Made by a program: the position numbers and the translations under genes
The notes under the pieces: model-generated
Told to the model about the DNA's origin: nothing
Seen by the model: the letters and a program-made list of their open reading frames with translations, nothing else
Databases searched by the model: none
Source: Gymnorhina tibicen
Lineage: Eukaryota > Chordata > Aves > Passeriformes > Artamidae
Reading direction: 5' to 3'
Assembly: GCA_013399875.1 (NCBI GenBank)
Contig: VXAZ01005692.1
Coordinates: forward strand, 72,597 to 136,596
Length of the DNA stretch: 64,000 nt
Part shown: one piece after another, positions 49,412-60,564 of the stretch
How the letters are laid out: each line of letters opens with the position of its first letter
How positions within the stretch are numbered: position 1 is the first letter of the stretch

Positions 49412-49443
<32 letters not shown>
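49412..49443 (+). repeat. (TG)n microsatellite beside a splice donor
   Basis: About sixteen TG units starting 26 nt after the exon 12 donor. TG/UG repeats near donors bind TDP-43 or CELF-type proteins in other genes. Any effect here is inference. Confidence 0.95.
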
Positions 49444-49444
<1 letters not shown>

Positions 49445-50575
49445 TACATCTCGGAGGGGGCAAACCACACAAAGAAAATCCAGGAGAGTCAGAACACGGC
49501 AGCACTTCAGACCAGCTGGAGTTTTGTGCTTAAAAAAAGATCCTCATAAATCCTGGTCACGCCCTGTCAGGGCTTGGATCCTCATCAGAACTCCTCAGGG
49601 GCAGCCTGGGTGCATATGGAGCTTCTACAGTGAATCCCGGTGCTGAAAACACAAACTGCTCCTCCTGGAGTCTAATACTCACCTTGTGGCAAATTTCTTC
49701 TGGCAAGAAACACATTCCAAGTGGGATTCACGGAGTGTGTTGCTGCTCAACTCCTGGAACAGGGAGTCTCTTAAGGCTCTGGTCCTTGTGCACATCTGTA
49801 AGTGTAAAACAGCTGCAGACACAGCGTGGAGTTTGTACCATTTCAGCTACAAGAGAGGTTTGGCAGCTGCGTATCCTGAGCCCTGCAAGAACCATCTTCC
49901 CTCTGCCTTATGACAAAATCCATGTTCTGGTGCTGCTCAGGAAGAGCAGTGGGAGCAAACACCCAGTGCTGTGTCCTGCTCTGGGCTGGGCTGACACAAC
50001 ACTTCTGGTTTTAATTAGTTCTATTTTAGAAACACCAGTAATTGAGAAATGTTTGTTTTAATTATGCAAAAGCTGCCAAGGGATGGAAGTGCCCTGGATT
50101 GGCAATCTTGACGAGAATCTTACTTTCATCTGTGGAAGGGAAAAACAGATCAAACCTGGTACTGGAGATCTCTGGAGATCTCACCAACCTGAAAGCAACT
50201 GAGCATTGACATAGGACAGGATTTTCTGTTGTCTGAGGTTGTGATTTTTATTTTTCACTTTTAAGCCCATTAACATTTTCTTCATGGAAAACTGTCCAGT
50301 GCAAATCTCTGGACCCAGCCTGCTCTGGGTCGTGGACAGGAGTGCTGCAAGGGACCGGGAGACTTCCACTTGCAAATGCCAAGTACAAAGCTGTTCTCTG
50401 GTTATTCTAAGCTTCATGATCCATCCCCTCCTTAGTCTCAGGAGGGACACATCTGGCTCTGCTGTAAAGCATCAGAAGCTTTGAAAGCTGCTGTGCTGGA
50501 ATCAGCCCCAGTGGGGATGAGGGGCTCCACCACTCTCTGCCAGTGGCTGGGACTGTGCTGTGAAGCTCCAGAAAT

Positions 50576-50860
50576 AGAATCACAGAATCATTCAGGTTGG
50601 AAAAGCCCCCTGAGGTCATACAGTCCAACATTCCCCCAGCACTGCCAAGGCCACCACTAAACCATTTTCCCAAGTGCCATATCCATACATTTTTGGAACA
50701 CTTCAGGGATGGTGATTTCAGCCTGTGCCAGTGCCTGACCACCCCTTCAGGGAAGAAATTTTTCCTAATATCCAGCCACAGAGCACAGGCTCTTTGGGTT
50801 TCGGGATCTGTTCCCTCACCTCCATCTTCAGCCATGACTTCAGGGCTGTGTTTGTCTCAG
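50576..50860 (-). mobile_element. Old CR1-type LINE fragment, antisense
   Basis: AGAATCACAGAATCATTCAG, then GTTGGAAAAGCCCCCTGAGG and CCCTTCAGGGAAGAAATTTT. It is a different, older CR1 subfamily from the other copies. Confidence 0.88.
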
Positions 50861-51271
50861 CAGGGCTGTCACCATCGATGCATCCTCTGCCAGGAGATTT
50901 CTCCTGTGCTGGGATGACAATGCCCTGGAGTGAGCAATTGCTCCCCTGCATTGCCACTGCCTGTCATTCCCCTGTCAGTGAAACCTCCCTTTTCCTTCCT
51001 CCCCACCTCCCTTCAGGATGTGCTGGCCCTCTGGAAATGGTTCCTGGGGGTTGATCACCCAGCAGAATTCCCATTGTGCACATGGGTCCAGGGCTGCAGC
51101 AGGGCAGATGTAGGGCTACCTGTGCTGTCCATACTGTGCTGTCCATACTGGGATGCTCTTGAGCAGGGCTCTCACACCCAGCCCTGCTGTTTCACTTCGG
51201 GCCCGGCCTGGCTCGGGCAGGGCTGGGGCTCCCAGGTGCCATCTCAAGCACTGTCGTTCCCCTCCCTGCAG

Positions 51272-51397
51272 GAGATCGACGGGAAAGCCCTGCTCTTGCT
51301 TCGGAGTGACATGATGATGAAGTACATGGGGCTGAAGCTGGGGCCAGCCCTGAAGCTCACTTACCACATCGACAAGCTAAAGCAAGGCAAGTTCTGA
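51272..51397 (+). CDS. SCMH1: SCMH1 exon 13: end of SPM/SAM domain and stop
   Basis: The acceptor is CTCCCTGCAG and the exon starts in phase 0. It encodes [20 protein letters not shown], then [20 protein letters not shown] and F, then TGA at 51395-51397. The EIDG..LL.L....M..MGLKLG.ALKL pattern is the SPM signature and is essentially identical across vertebrates. Ending in KQGKF matches mammalian SCMH1. Confidence 0.99.
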   Translation, partial: EIDGKALLLLRSDMMMKYMGLKLGPALKLTYHIDKLKQGKF

Positions 51398-52735
51398 GAG
51401 GACTCCTGGCAGGATGGATCCTGGAAGCTCCGCTCCCGGCAGTCCCCACCCGCGCTCACCTGCCGACAGGTTCGCATGCACACACCCCTTCCGCCGCAGA
51501 CGGACACTCCCGACGCCCGGCCGGGCCCTCGGGGCCCCGCCCGCCCCGGCCAGGCCCCGACAGGTGCTCAGGAGGAGCCCGGCACAGCTGGGCTTTGCAC
51601 CAGACTCGAGCTGTGGGCGTTGGAAGCGGAGGGTCTCTCCCTGCTGCCCAGCCAGCATTTCTCCGTGGGCTCACGGTCCTGCTTCCCTGGGATGGAGCAG
51701 TGCTCGGGGCAGTGCCCGTGGGGACTGGGCACATGCAGCAGCTCCTCTCACACTCTTCGTGGCTCAGCGCTCCCGGCCGCGCCTGCTCGGGGCAGCCCCT
51801 GAGAGTGGCTTTCGGCCGGGGGCTGGACGAGCCTGCCCAGCCTCAAGGGGCTCAGTGCCCCCATGCCGCCCTCAGCTCTGTGGCACCGCAGCGAGCCAGA
51901 GCATTGACCACCCAGCCCCGTCTCCCGCACTGGGGGAGCCCAATCACCCGGCCCTGCCTGACCCCAGCTCCTGAGCTGGCTCCAGCTGGGCACACCGGGC
52001 TGAGGGTGGAGGCCTCCATATTTATTCCAGACTGGGGAGGCACTGTGGGAGCGTGGAGCGAGCTGGGAGAGCTGAGGAAGGAGCGGGGCTGGGCCTAGCT
52101 TGCCCCCAGCACTGAGGGCCCTGGGCTGGTGTCGGAGGCTGCCTGGATGCTGCAGGACTCGGCTGATCTTTCTCGCCTTTTTTTTTATTATGGTTTTTTA
52201 TTTTGGATTTTTTTTTTACTAAGGAGTTTTCTGTTTCAAGCGATGAGATGATTTTTCTACCTGTGTTGAACTCGCAACTCTTGGTGATTTTTAGCCAGAG
52301 CTGCTAAGGTTTGTCTTCCCAGGGGCCCTCCTGCTCCTCTAGAGTTTTGGTCTGTCCAGCTCAGCGTGTGCGAGGGGGTTTTGGGTCTGGCCAGAGCATC
52401 CCGGGGTGGTGACCTGTCCCGGCATCGCTCTTCCTATGAGGGCTTTGCCCTGCCCGAGGCACCTGTTGGTCTCAGGCAGTTTAATATATTTATTTTTGAT
52501 GGCACTTGAGTGGTCCCAGTGGTCCCAGACATGTTTCTGCAGCTGCACGAGGAGTGTCGGAGTGGAGCCACCAGCTGTGCCACCGTGGTGTCCCCTGGGC
52601 AGCAGCTGCCACCTCGGGGCTGCCTGCAGGGCAGGGGCTGCCCGGACCCTGGAGCATCCCTGGCACCAGCCTGGCCTGAGCTGGGACAGGGCTGATGGGG
52701 ACAGCCTGTGCCCACACACGCACCTCAGCAGGGAC

Positions 52736-52757
52736 CCACACACACACACACACACAC
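52736..52757 (+). repeat. (CA)n microsatellite in the 3' UTR
   Basis: About eleven CA units inside the SCMH1 3' UTR. Confidence 0.95.
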
Positions 52758-52974
52758 GCTTCCTCTGCAGTGACCAAAGGGCTGGGACGGAATCTCCACT
52801 CCAAGCACTTCCTTCTCCTGTCCTTAGCTCACCCTCGGCATCCGGAGCCACAGCTCACACCCTCCCCTGCAGCCTCGAGGGCCTGGCCAGCAGCAGGACG
52901 GGCCCCTGTGGTGACCAACCCTCCAGGCTCTTGCACTGAGTCAGGTTTACCCCTAAGGGGCAAAGTTGCAAAAA

Positions 52975-53005
52975 AATAAAATACCCCAAACCCCAAAGTA
53001 ATAAA
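52975..53005 (+). promoter_or_regulatory. Proximal SCMH1 poly(A) signals
   Basis: Two AATAAA hexamers at 52975 and 53000, followed by a T-rich stretch (GGCTTTTTGTCCTATAG). This is a credible cleavage site for a shorter transcript. Confidence 0.7.
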
Positions 53006-53206
53006 AAGGCAAAATGGCTTTTTGTCCTATAGCGCAGCCTGTGCTGCTGGCCCGGGGCTGGGGACTCCAGCTGCTCACGGAGCCCCTCGCTCACAGCACG
53101 GCCCGGGACCCCTCGGTGTGACCCGGTGGGGGTCCCGCCGCAGCCAGGCCCCGGCGGGGTCAGCCAGTGCTTTCCTCTGCACTTATTTTACGTTGATTTG
53201 TTTATA

Positions 53207-53212
53207 AATAAA
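53207..53212 (+). promoter_or_regulatory. Distal SCMH1 poly(A) signal
   Basis: AATAAA in TTTATAAATAAAAGGATACC, with a GT-rich downstream element GCTGTTTGTGCACTG at about 53233. The context is strong and it is the last signal before the minisatellite, so it is the probable gene end. Confidence 0.8.
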
Positions 53213-53270
53213 AGGATACCAATGTCCTCGCCGCTGTTTGTGCACTGATGGCAGCGCCGGACTGAGCCCC

Positions 53271-53540
53271 GGCCGTGGGGAGCACAGGGACGGGCAGGGG
53301 GTGCTGCCCGGGACCGACCCCCGGCCGTGGGGGGCACAGGGACGGGCAGAGGGTGCTGCCCGGGACCGACCCCCGGCCGTGGGGGAGCACAGGGACGGGC
53401 AGGGGGTGCTGCCCGGGACCGACCCCCGGCCGTGGGGGAGCACAGGGACGGGCAGGGGGTGCTGCCCGGGACCGACCCCCGGCCGTGGGGGAGCACAGGG
53501 ACGGGCAAGGGGGTGCTGCCCGGGACCGACCCCCGGCCGC
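53271..53540 (+). repeat. GC-rich minisatellite, five copies of 52-54 bp
   Basis: The units begin GGCCGTGGGG at 53271, 53323, 53375, 53428 and 53481, with a broken sixth at 53535. Each contains GCACAGGGACGGGCAG, GGTGCTGCCCGGGACCGA and CCCCC. Copies differ by single-base indels, giving lengths of 52, 52, 53, 53 and 54. The tract is CpG-rich. It lies about 60 bp after the last SCMH1 poly(A) signal. Confidence 0.97.
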
Positions 53541-56500
53541 TCCTCCGGGCGGGGTGGGAGAGCGGGGCCGGGGCGGGGCTGAGGGAAGCGAAGCGACACA
53601 CGCAGGGTGACTGCACGGAATGGCCCGGGGCTGGTTCGTGAGGCCTGCGAGGCACATCGTGTCCTCCCTATGTCCACCAGCCCCTCTGACACCCCCGCCT
53701 GCCCTTCGTGTGCTGCCTGCTGCTGACAGAGGCTATTGCAATTCCTTGTTCCAGTCTGGAGCTGAGGGGGGTGTTGAGGCAGGGCAGCCCCCGGCTGAGC
53801 CCCTGAACCCATCGCTGCCCACACCCCTCAGAGCCCTTCCTGGGGCCCCGATGCCGGTAAGGGAGGTGGGCAAAGAGCCCCTGCAGCCAGGCAGGGGTGG
53901 GAGCTGAGCCCTGAGTTCCCCGCACCGCTCCCCAACACAGACCATCGCCGTGAGCACAGACCCGCACGAAGCCCTGACGGCTGCCAGGGGCTGCTCCGTC
54001 CCACAGGGAGAGGGTTCCTGGCACGGGATGGGTAACCCAGAGGGGCCAGAGGCCGAGGGGGCCTGGCCAGGCCTCACACCTGGGGCTCAGCAGGGCTGGT
54101 CCTCCATGACAAGGGTGATGAGCGAGGGGTGATGGGTCTCACCCCCACGTGCTCTGAGCCGCGGGTTTGTGTCCCAGCTTGAGCTGCACCTGGAGCACCT
54201 GGTGACATCCCACAGGGGCTGGTGGCAGGAGAAGGCAGGTAAGGGGCACCCACCCCCAGGGAGGGCAGTGATGTGGGCACTGGAAAATCTTGGCTGGTCG
54301 TCGAGGTCCAGCCCCAGGTGAGGGGGCAGAAGCCCCCAGGCCTCTCCTGCAGGCCCGGCACCGCTGCCCCCGGGCTCCTGTCCAGGTGACTCAGCCCTGG
54401 GGCCACTTGTCACAGCACAGGGACCCAGCCCAGGCTCACGGGATCCTTGGGCTCCACCATGCCAGCACCGTCCCCCCACAGCACCATCTCCTCGGGGACT
54501 GCAGCAGAAGCGTCTGCCACGGCCCCTGGCAGCAGAGCCTGGGGGCAGCTGGATCCATCCACGTTTTGGGCTGGGACTGCTGTTGGGGCACAGCAGTGCT
54601 TTAGTGAGGTCCCCAAGCCACCAAACTCCCAAAGCTCTGTGACAAGCCCCACAGATGCCCAATTTATTTGTAAAATTTCACTGCATCTTCTTTAACTGCT
54701 CATTTCTGTTGCTGTCCCAGCTCAGGAGCTGAAGTGCGGCAGCTCAGGGTGGGTACCAAAGCAGAGCTCCCCACTCCACTGGGGTGCAGTGCCCCAGCCC
54801 CAGTGGGCTCACAGGGCTGCCATGGGACCAACAAATCCAGGAGCTGGACACTGGGAACAGCCCAGTCCTGCCTGGGCTGGGCACCTGGGGGTGCTGAGTC
54901 CTGGTCGGGGGGGGGAGGCTGTGCCCCCCACCCCAGCTCTCCCATGAGGACCCTGTAAGTGGGAGATGCTGAAGCAAAGGCAGAGCCCTGGGAGCACCCT
55001 GGCCCCAGTGCTGAGGATGAGGAGTCAAAGGGGGACAGCACTTCCCCTGCCTCACGGGGAGTGGGGACAAGAACCACAGGATGAGGGTGCTCCCAGGACT
55101 TGTCCCAGGGAGTTGGTTATTGAACCCAGAGCCAGGGCTGAGGCTGCTCTGGGGAGAGCAGAGTGGTGGGAGTGACCGCCCCACATCACCCGAGGGCCCA
55201 GGGACACAGCTCTGACCCTGGGCCTGGTCCTGCAGCGGGCAAGAAATGCTCCCAGCTGTGGCGGAGGGGGGGACAAACGCTCCTGGGGCAGCTCAAAGCC
55301 CAATTCCTCAGGCTCAGTCCAGGTTCCCCAGGTTTCTCCGCTGATGGAGCAAAGCTCCATAATTTCAGACTTTAGAGATCCATGTCTAAACCCACTGTGA
55401 ATACAATTCACAAGTTTTTGCTATCTTAGAGGGGATTAAGTCAAGATCAGGGAGTTTTGTGCTTCAGTCCTTTCCCTCCCTCACAGAACAGAGTGAGCTC
55501 AGGGCTCCTTATTCAGTTTGTTACAAATGAGCATTTAATGACGGAGTCAGTTGCACGGTTTTGGCCAAAACAAACATTTCAGGAGAAAAAAACACAGTTG
55601 TGCTGCAGCTGAGGGAGGATCTCACCCTGCCCCAGGAGTAGCCAGGTCAGGGCAGGACTGGGCAGTAGCAGAGCAACTGCAACTCGATCATTCCTGCACA
55701 ACAGCTGGAATTGGCACACAAGGAATGCTCGAAGCTCTCCAGGCTCACAGCAGCTTTACAGGGAATATTTAAAACAACTGAGGACTAAAGTATGGGGGGC
55801 TGGGGAGGAGATCACTGAGGAGGGACAGGACAGGGTCTGGTTTCGTGGCTCAGCCAGGTCTGACCGTGCAGTTCTCCCCAAACTCCACCGAGCTGCTGAA
55901 TTCTGAGTGTGCGACATTGCAGACAGCGGAGACACTTTTCTTCCTTCCTTTCCTCTCAATCACCAAAGGCCACACAGGGTGTTCCATGGCAGCAGCAGGC
56001 AGGGAACCAAGGGAGTTCAGCCCCCTCAGCACTGCACAGCTGGACAGCAACACCCACCACCCAACCCGGGTAACACCGAGGGGAGGCGAGCCCCTGCCTC
56101 AGGAACAGCCCTTGGGAATTGCGGGAGCACAGGACACGCGACTCCAACGTGGACAAAAAGGCAACGAAAGGCTCCACTTCAAATCCATGAAAAAGCACCA
56201 GGAACTGCTGTGTCCCAGGGCAGGGACATGATTCAAGGCAGCAGTGGAAGTGGTTCAGTGGTTCACTCTGTTCTCACCTCCCCCTTGATGCAAGGGGTCG
56301 GAGTTTGCCAGCCCCAGGAGCAGCTCCAGGAGCGCTGGCACCGGGAGGGCTCGCACCAACCCCTCGGCTCAGGGCTCCCCTGGCAGCTTTGTTCTCCTGC
56401 CCCCCCCACCTGATCCCAGTTAATCACATCCCCGCACTGACACGTCAGCCAGAGCTGAGCGTGTTCCAGAGTTACACTATTCCAGGAAGATTTTCCTGGT

Positions 56501-56564
56501 TACAAGTTCATTGTGACAATGAATGCACCAAGAGCACCAGTGCCAAAGATTTGTAAATACTACT

Positions 56565-56582
56565 GAAAAAAAAAAAAAAAAA
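56565..56582 (+). repeat. Poly-A run
   Basis: An uninterrupted A tract followed by CCAAACCAAAAAGG. No retrocopy is recognised beside it. Confidence 0.9.
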
Positions 56583-58244
56583 CCAAACCAAAAAGGCTGC
56601 ATGAAGCTGTCCAGAGCCCTCTCTGCAGCACAGCCCAGCTCAGACACTGAGCCAGCCCCCAAAATCTCATGCCATCCATAATTTCACCAGTAAGCAAAGA
56701 ATGAGGAGGGAGCAGAAAGACTGAAAAAAGCAACTCCACTGTCAGTGGCCAAGGCACCCTGATGCCAAGCACTCCCTGCACTGGGAAGGATGTGTGCCGT
56801 GGGATTCCCCTCAACACATCAAATCCCACACCCCAGTTTGCTTTGACCTCCAAGCTGGTGCAACTGAAGGAACTGAAGGAAGTGTGGAGGGGCCTCTGAA
56901 CTCTCCTCCACAAATAACTGAGATGGACATAGAAAATAAAGGAAGGACAGAACAGCTGAGGAAATAAGGGACAGGATCTCAGAAGGAAAATTATAAACCC
57001 ATAAGTTAGGAAAGCCCAAAGCTGAGGGTGTTGAAGCTATTGCTGTAAGAACACCTGGAAAACCTAACGGAGACTCCTCTCTGCAGCAAGGACACACCTG
57101 CAGAGGGAGAGAGAAAAGGAGCAGGAATTACTGACAAGGAAGAGCCAGAGGTTGGAACTGCACAGCCCTGCAGGCAGAGTCTGACACACGGGCCCTGGCA
57201 AGAGCCCTGTGCCCAGCTCAGAGGTGTCTGCCAGCTTTACAGGGGCACTGTGGCACCGCCAAAGGCTCCCCAGGACACGTGCTCCTTCCACACACCCATG
57301 TCCACCCAGAGCACAGGGAGTGAGCCCTGCTCAGCCAGGACTGAACCCCTGCTCTGCCCAGCACTGCCATGGCCAGCTCCAAAGGGACACTGTCATTGTG
57401 CTGCAGCCCTAAGAGCTGGGCTGAGACAAGTCCCAGGGACACTGCCACCCTCCCCACAGCTCCCTCATGTGGGGACAGCCTCCAAGCCACCAGACCTGCC
57501 ACATTAAGGGAGCGCATGGGATACTGTCAGTGAGACCAAGGTTCAGAGTATCTTTAGGATAAAAATTTACAGGGAGAATTCTTCAACTCTTGCTGCTGAC
57601 CCAGCTGTGGAACAGCCCAACACCCAGCAACCACTGCATCTGGTCCCAGTCCTGTGCCCAGGGATGGGGAGCACTCTAGTGACAGACTGGGGCTGGCTCT
57701 GCTTTCCCTCTGCAGTTCACTCTGGAAGTGTCAGTTACACAAAGGGAAGGGGAAGAAGGGAAGGGCTGGACCTCTTCAGTGCCCCAGCACTCCGCAGCAG
57801 AGCCCTGCTCTCACCCCAGAGGTGTGTGCACAGATGCTGCTCAGCTCCTGCAAAACCCCCACACAAACCAGCCAGAGCAGGGAAGGTGTCCCACCCATGA
57901 TCACCTACTGCACAGAGGGAGAACTCAAATTTAAAGTCTGCCTGTTCTGCTGGTGCAGTCTGAGTGCCAGGTTTTAGCGTCTGTGCACATCCACTTTTCA
58001 CATCCCTGTAACACCTGCAGCCCTTACAGACCAGAGCTCGAGCCCCACGTCTGACAGGAACTGCTGTCCCAGGAGATGGACAAATGGATACTTCCAAAAT
58101 ATTGTTTTACAATGGTGAGGGACTGCAAAATATTGCATTTCCTAAACCCAGGAGCCTCTTGCTCAGCTCTGCCCCATCTTCAGGAGTTTGCACTCCACTG
58201 GTGCTTTTACCTGAATTTAACCCCAAACTCGTGTGTATTTGTAT

Positions 58245-58250
58245 TTTATT
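58245..58250 (-). promoter_or_regulatory. Proximal CTPS1 poly(A) signal
   Basis: Reverse-strand AATAAA, about 225 nt after the stop, followed by GAGTTTGGGGTT, a GT-rich downstream element. The 3' UTR between 58476 and here would be short, and longer forms are possible. Confidence 0.65.
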
Positions 58251-58476
58251 GTGGGTCAGTTTGCTAAGGGGACACCCACCCCCAGCTGTTACACAGGCAG
58301 AGGCACTACCCAGCCCACAGCACAGCTGGAACACGTGAGCACCAGCACATGGTGTGCCAGCATCATGGTGTGCCAGCTTTCTACCAAATAATGTGGAAGT
58401 CATGCAAAGGAGCAAAGACTGGGCAAGGAGTTTTTTCCAAAAGGAAGAGATTGAGATCATTAAACATTACCAGGAC

Positions 58477-58561
58477 TCAGTCGTGATTTGCTGAAGGGAA
58501 CTTCAGCTCTGTTATCTCCAGGTCAGGGGAGCTGCTGCCACTCCGGTCGCTGTAGGTGTCT
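58477..58561 (-). CDS. CTPS1: CTPS1 last exon: C-terminal tail
   Basis: The acceptor on the - strand is CTCCTGCAG. The 85-nt exon completes a split Arg codon and encodes [20 protein letters not shown] then FPSANHD and TGA. This Ser-rich tail matches human CTPS1, where serines in the same cluster (including Ser571 and Ser575) are reported phosphorylation sites. All the serines of the RSGSSSP cluster are present. Confidence 0.97.
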
Positions 58562-59554
58562 CTGCAGGAGTAAGAGATTTGGGTTAGAGAGCACAAGTGC
58601 TTTAAGGACTGATAATTCTGATGTGGGATGCTGCAGCACAGGGAAAACTTCGGCTCCTTTGCTGTGAGGAGCCATTTCAAACTCAAGTGTACAAAAGCAG
58701 AAAATTAAACTATCCCTCGACCCTTGGAGGCATTGAAATGAGGGTCCCTCACAAATGAAACTCTTCTGGACCACACCTGACCACTGTGATGTTGACACAG
58801 ACACAGAAATCCGGTGGTGCAGCTGCAGTGCAGCTCAACCCACAAAGCCAACACTTTCCTTTTGGCATTGCATTTGCCTGGGTTTGATACACACATTGCT
58901 AATTCTCCTCTGCATTTGGTCTGGTTTTGTTTAGTGCCTGTCAGCACGCAGAAACCCCTCAAGGTTCTCTGTGAGGAGGAGAACAGGTCAGTACCAAATT
59001 GTTGTAATTTGTTGCACAGTCCCAAGTGCCAAACAGAACTGCAGGCACTGGGGAACAGCAGCACCAAGTAACTGCACCATTAAATCCACCCAAAACACCA
59101 CTTGCTTTGCAAACTGAAACAAAGAAAGCTGAAGTCAGCAGAAAAAAACATGAGGCTGCAACCACCAGGCCCTGGTCTTTAAACCAGCTGCAGGAACAAG
59201 TTTCTTATGGACCTGCCTGTACATGGGACTTGTGTGAGGAATGTGGAGAAAAGCCCATGAGGTCTCCAGTCATGTAAAAGAGCAGGCCCAGCCTCAGTTT
59301 CCCCAAACACCCTGACAGCACAAGGCTGCAGATGTCCTCTCCCTGAAGCCAGGGCCTCTCTGCAGGACAGCTCTGTGGCCCCACAATCAGCCTCAACACG
59401 TCAGACACGAGCTTTCAAAAAAAGAGTGGAAAGAAGAGGTGCTGCAGTACCAAGCTATCCCCAGGAGCTCTGTGCCAAGAGGATGCTCCGGGTTATCCTG
59501 CAGGAAGCAGCACTGCCCTGTGACAGCTCTGACTGGGGTCTGTCCTAAACCCAC
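58562..59554 (-). other. CTPS1 last intron
   Basis: A 993-bp intron. No repeat or exon was recognised. Confidence 0.9.
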
Positions 59555-59699
59555 CTGGGTGAGAGCCTGCAGCCCTTCTGTAGGTAGTGGGTGAGTCTCC
59601 CTGCAGATGCCAGGAGGAGCCCGAAGTATGGGGGCGATGGCTTGATGGGCCTTGAGAGGAACTCAGGGTGATACTGGACACCGACGAAGAAAGGATGCT
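59555..59699 (-). CDS. CTPS1: CTPS1 exon with the catalytic His and Glu
   Basis: A 145-nt exon with acceptor TTCCTCGCAG and donor CCCAG|GTGGG. It encodes [19 protein letters not shown], then [17 protein letters not shown] and [11 protein letters not shown]. The QYHPEF motif supplies the His and Glu of the glutaminase triad. The preceding junction uses a GC donor. Confidence 0.98.
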
Positions 59700-59984
59700 C
59701 TGCGAGGAACAAACAAAACATTCACATCAAGTCTCTCAAGCTTGTGGCTGAGCTGCAGGTGAAATCCCAATTATGCTGAAGCCGTGATGATGGGGAAGTA
59801 TCATTTCCATGCCTTTTGTCCACAGATGGGACAGGGACATGGGATTCTATTTTTGCCATCAGTTTATGGATGGAATCATTCTGAGACAGTCTGAATGGGT
59901 CCCACACGAAAACCTGCTCCATCACCCTCCAAACACTTTCCCTTGTCCACCGCACACCCACAAACCAACTGCTTAAGGACTTGC
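59700..59984 (-). other. CTPS1 GC-AG intron
   Basis: A 285-bp intron. On the - strand it begins GCAAGT after GAAG and ends CTCGCAG. The frame is kept only if GC (59984-59983) is the donor. GT at the next possible place would break the frame before HPFFVG. Confidence 0.9.
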
Positions 59985-60081
59985 CTTCCAGCTCAACCAC
60001 TTCCATCCGCTCTCCCTCCTCATCCTGCCCCACAAACTTCAGACCTTGCTCTTCAAAACACTTTTTCAATTCTGGATTGAC
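59985..60081 (-). CDS. CTPS1: CTPS1 exon: VNPELKKC segment
   Basis: A 97-nt exon with acceptor TTTTCTAG, phase 0 to phase 1. It encodes [20 protein letters not shown] then [12 protein letters not shown], part of the glutaminase domain just before the YHPEF exon. It ends at a GC donor. Confidence 0.97.
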
Positions 60082-60165
60082 CTAGAAAACCAGAAGCAAG
60101 ACAAGCCATGATCTCTTGTGTCTGGGTTACACAGGAAAGCTCAGTACCTACAGGAGCATTTTTAC

Positions 60166-60221
60166 CTCAAATCTGTGTCTGTGTCTCTCTTCCAAGAAAT
60201 CATGATCTCCATACAGCTTCC
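60166..60221 (-). CDS. CTPS1: CTPS1 exon: KLYGDHDFLEERHRHRFE
   Basis: A 56-nt micro-sized exon with acceptor CTGGTGCAG and donor GAG|GTAAAA. It encodes RKLYGDHDFLEERHRHRFE. The EERHRHRFEV motif is highly conserved in CTP synthases from bacteria to animals. The next intron is only 84 bp. Confidence 0.97.
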
Positions 60222-60467
60222 CTGCACCAGAAGTAAGATGTTCCTTAGAGCAGTGTTCACAGCTTTTAACACATTCATTTGAACAGCATCCTTCAGAATC
60301 TGCCACTTCTGGAAGGGATCCAATTCCCTGATCCCCACTCCCCACCAGTCTGTGAACACCCGCCATTCATGGATGCTTCAACATTCCCAGGTCTCACTTC
60401 CCCATACCCACCATACATGCAAGCCATTCCCAGGAAAGATTTCCAGAAGAGGGAAGAAGGGCCTTAC

Positions 60468-60564
60468 TCATGATTGAATTCTTGGTTTGGAAGAGTGTCC
60501 TTCTCTTGCCAAGCCTCATTGTCCCACCCATTTGCCCAGGATTATGTTCTGGCATGTCTATGAC
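60468..60564 (-). CDS. CTPS1: CTPS1 exon: [16 protein letters not shown]
   Basis: A 97-nt exon with acceptor TTTCCACAG and donor ATGA|GTAAGG. It encodes [20 protein letters not shown], then [12 protein letters not shown]. The GGTMRLG motif is a CTP synthase hallmark in the glutaminase domain. Confidence 0.98.

Larger units (their letters stand above)
49387..51271 (+). other. SCMH1 last intron
   Basis: A TG dinucleotide repeat lies at 49412-49443 and an old antisense CR1 at 50576-50860. No exon was seen. The intron splits the SPM domain at the conserved H/EIDG boundary. Confidence 0.88.
51398..53235 (+). other. SCMH1: SCMH1 3' UTR
   Basis: About 1.8 kb from the stop to the last poly(A) signal. 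It is GC-rich at first, with AT-rich stretches at 52180-52215 and 52480-52500 and a CA repeat at 52736-52757. The many open frames on both strands are GC shadows. The exact 3' end is inferred from the signals. Confidence 0.8.
53236..58230. other. Intergenic region between convergent SCMH1 and CTPS1
   Basis: It holds a minisatellite (53271-53540), GC-rich unique sequence and a poly-A run at 56565-56582. No gene was recognised on either strand, and the open frames overlap each other with no domain signature. Part of the right side may be a longer CTPS1 3' UTR: reverse-strand ATTAAA at 55534-55539 and AATAAA at 54663-54668 could serve as distal signals. SLFNL1, present between these genes in human as I recall, was not recognised. 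Confidence 0.65.

Noticed and set aside
53183..53824. Long open frames of up to 213 codons on both strands with repeated Gly/Pro/Arg text
   Set aside because: They are the GC-rich minisatellite read in several frames. Unit lengths of 52-54 bp shift the frame between copies, so no protein repeat would be kept.
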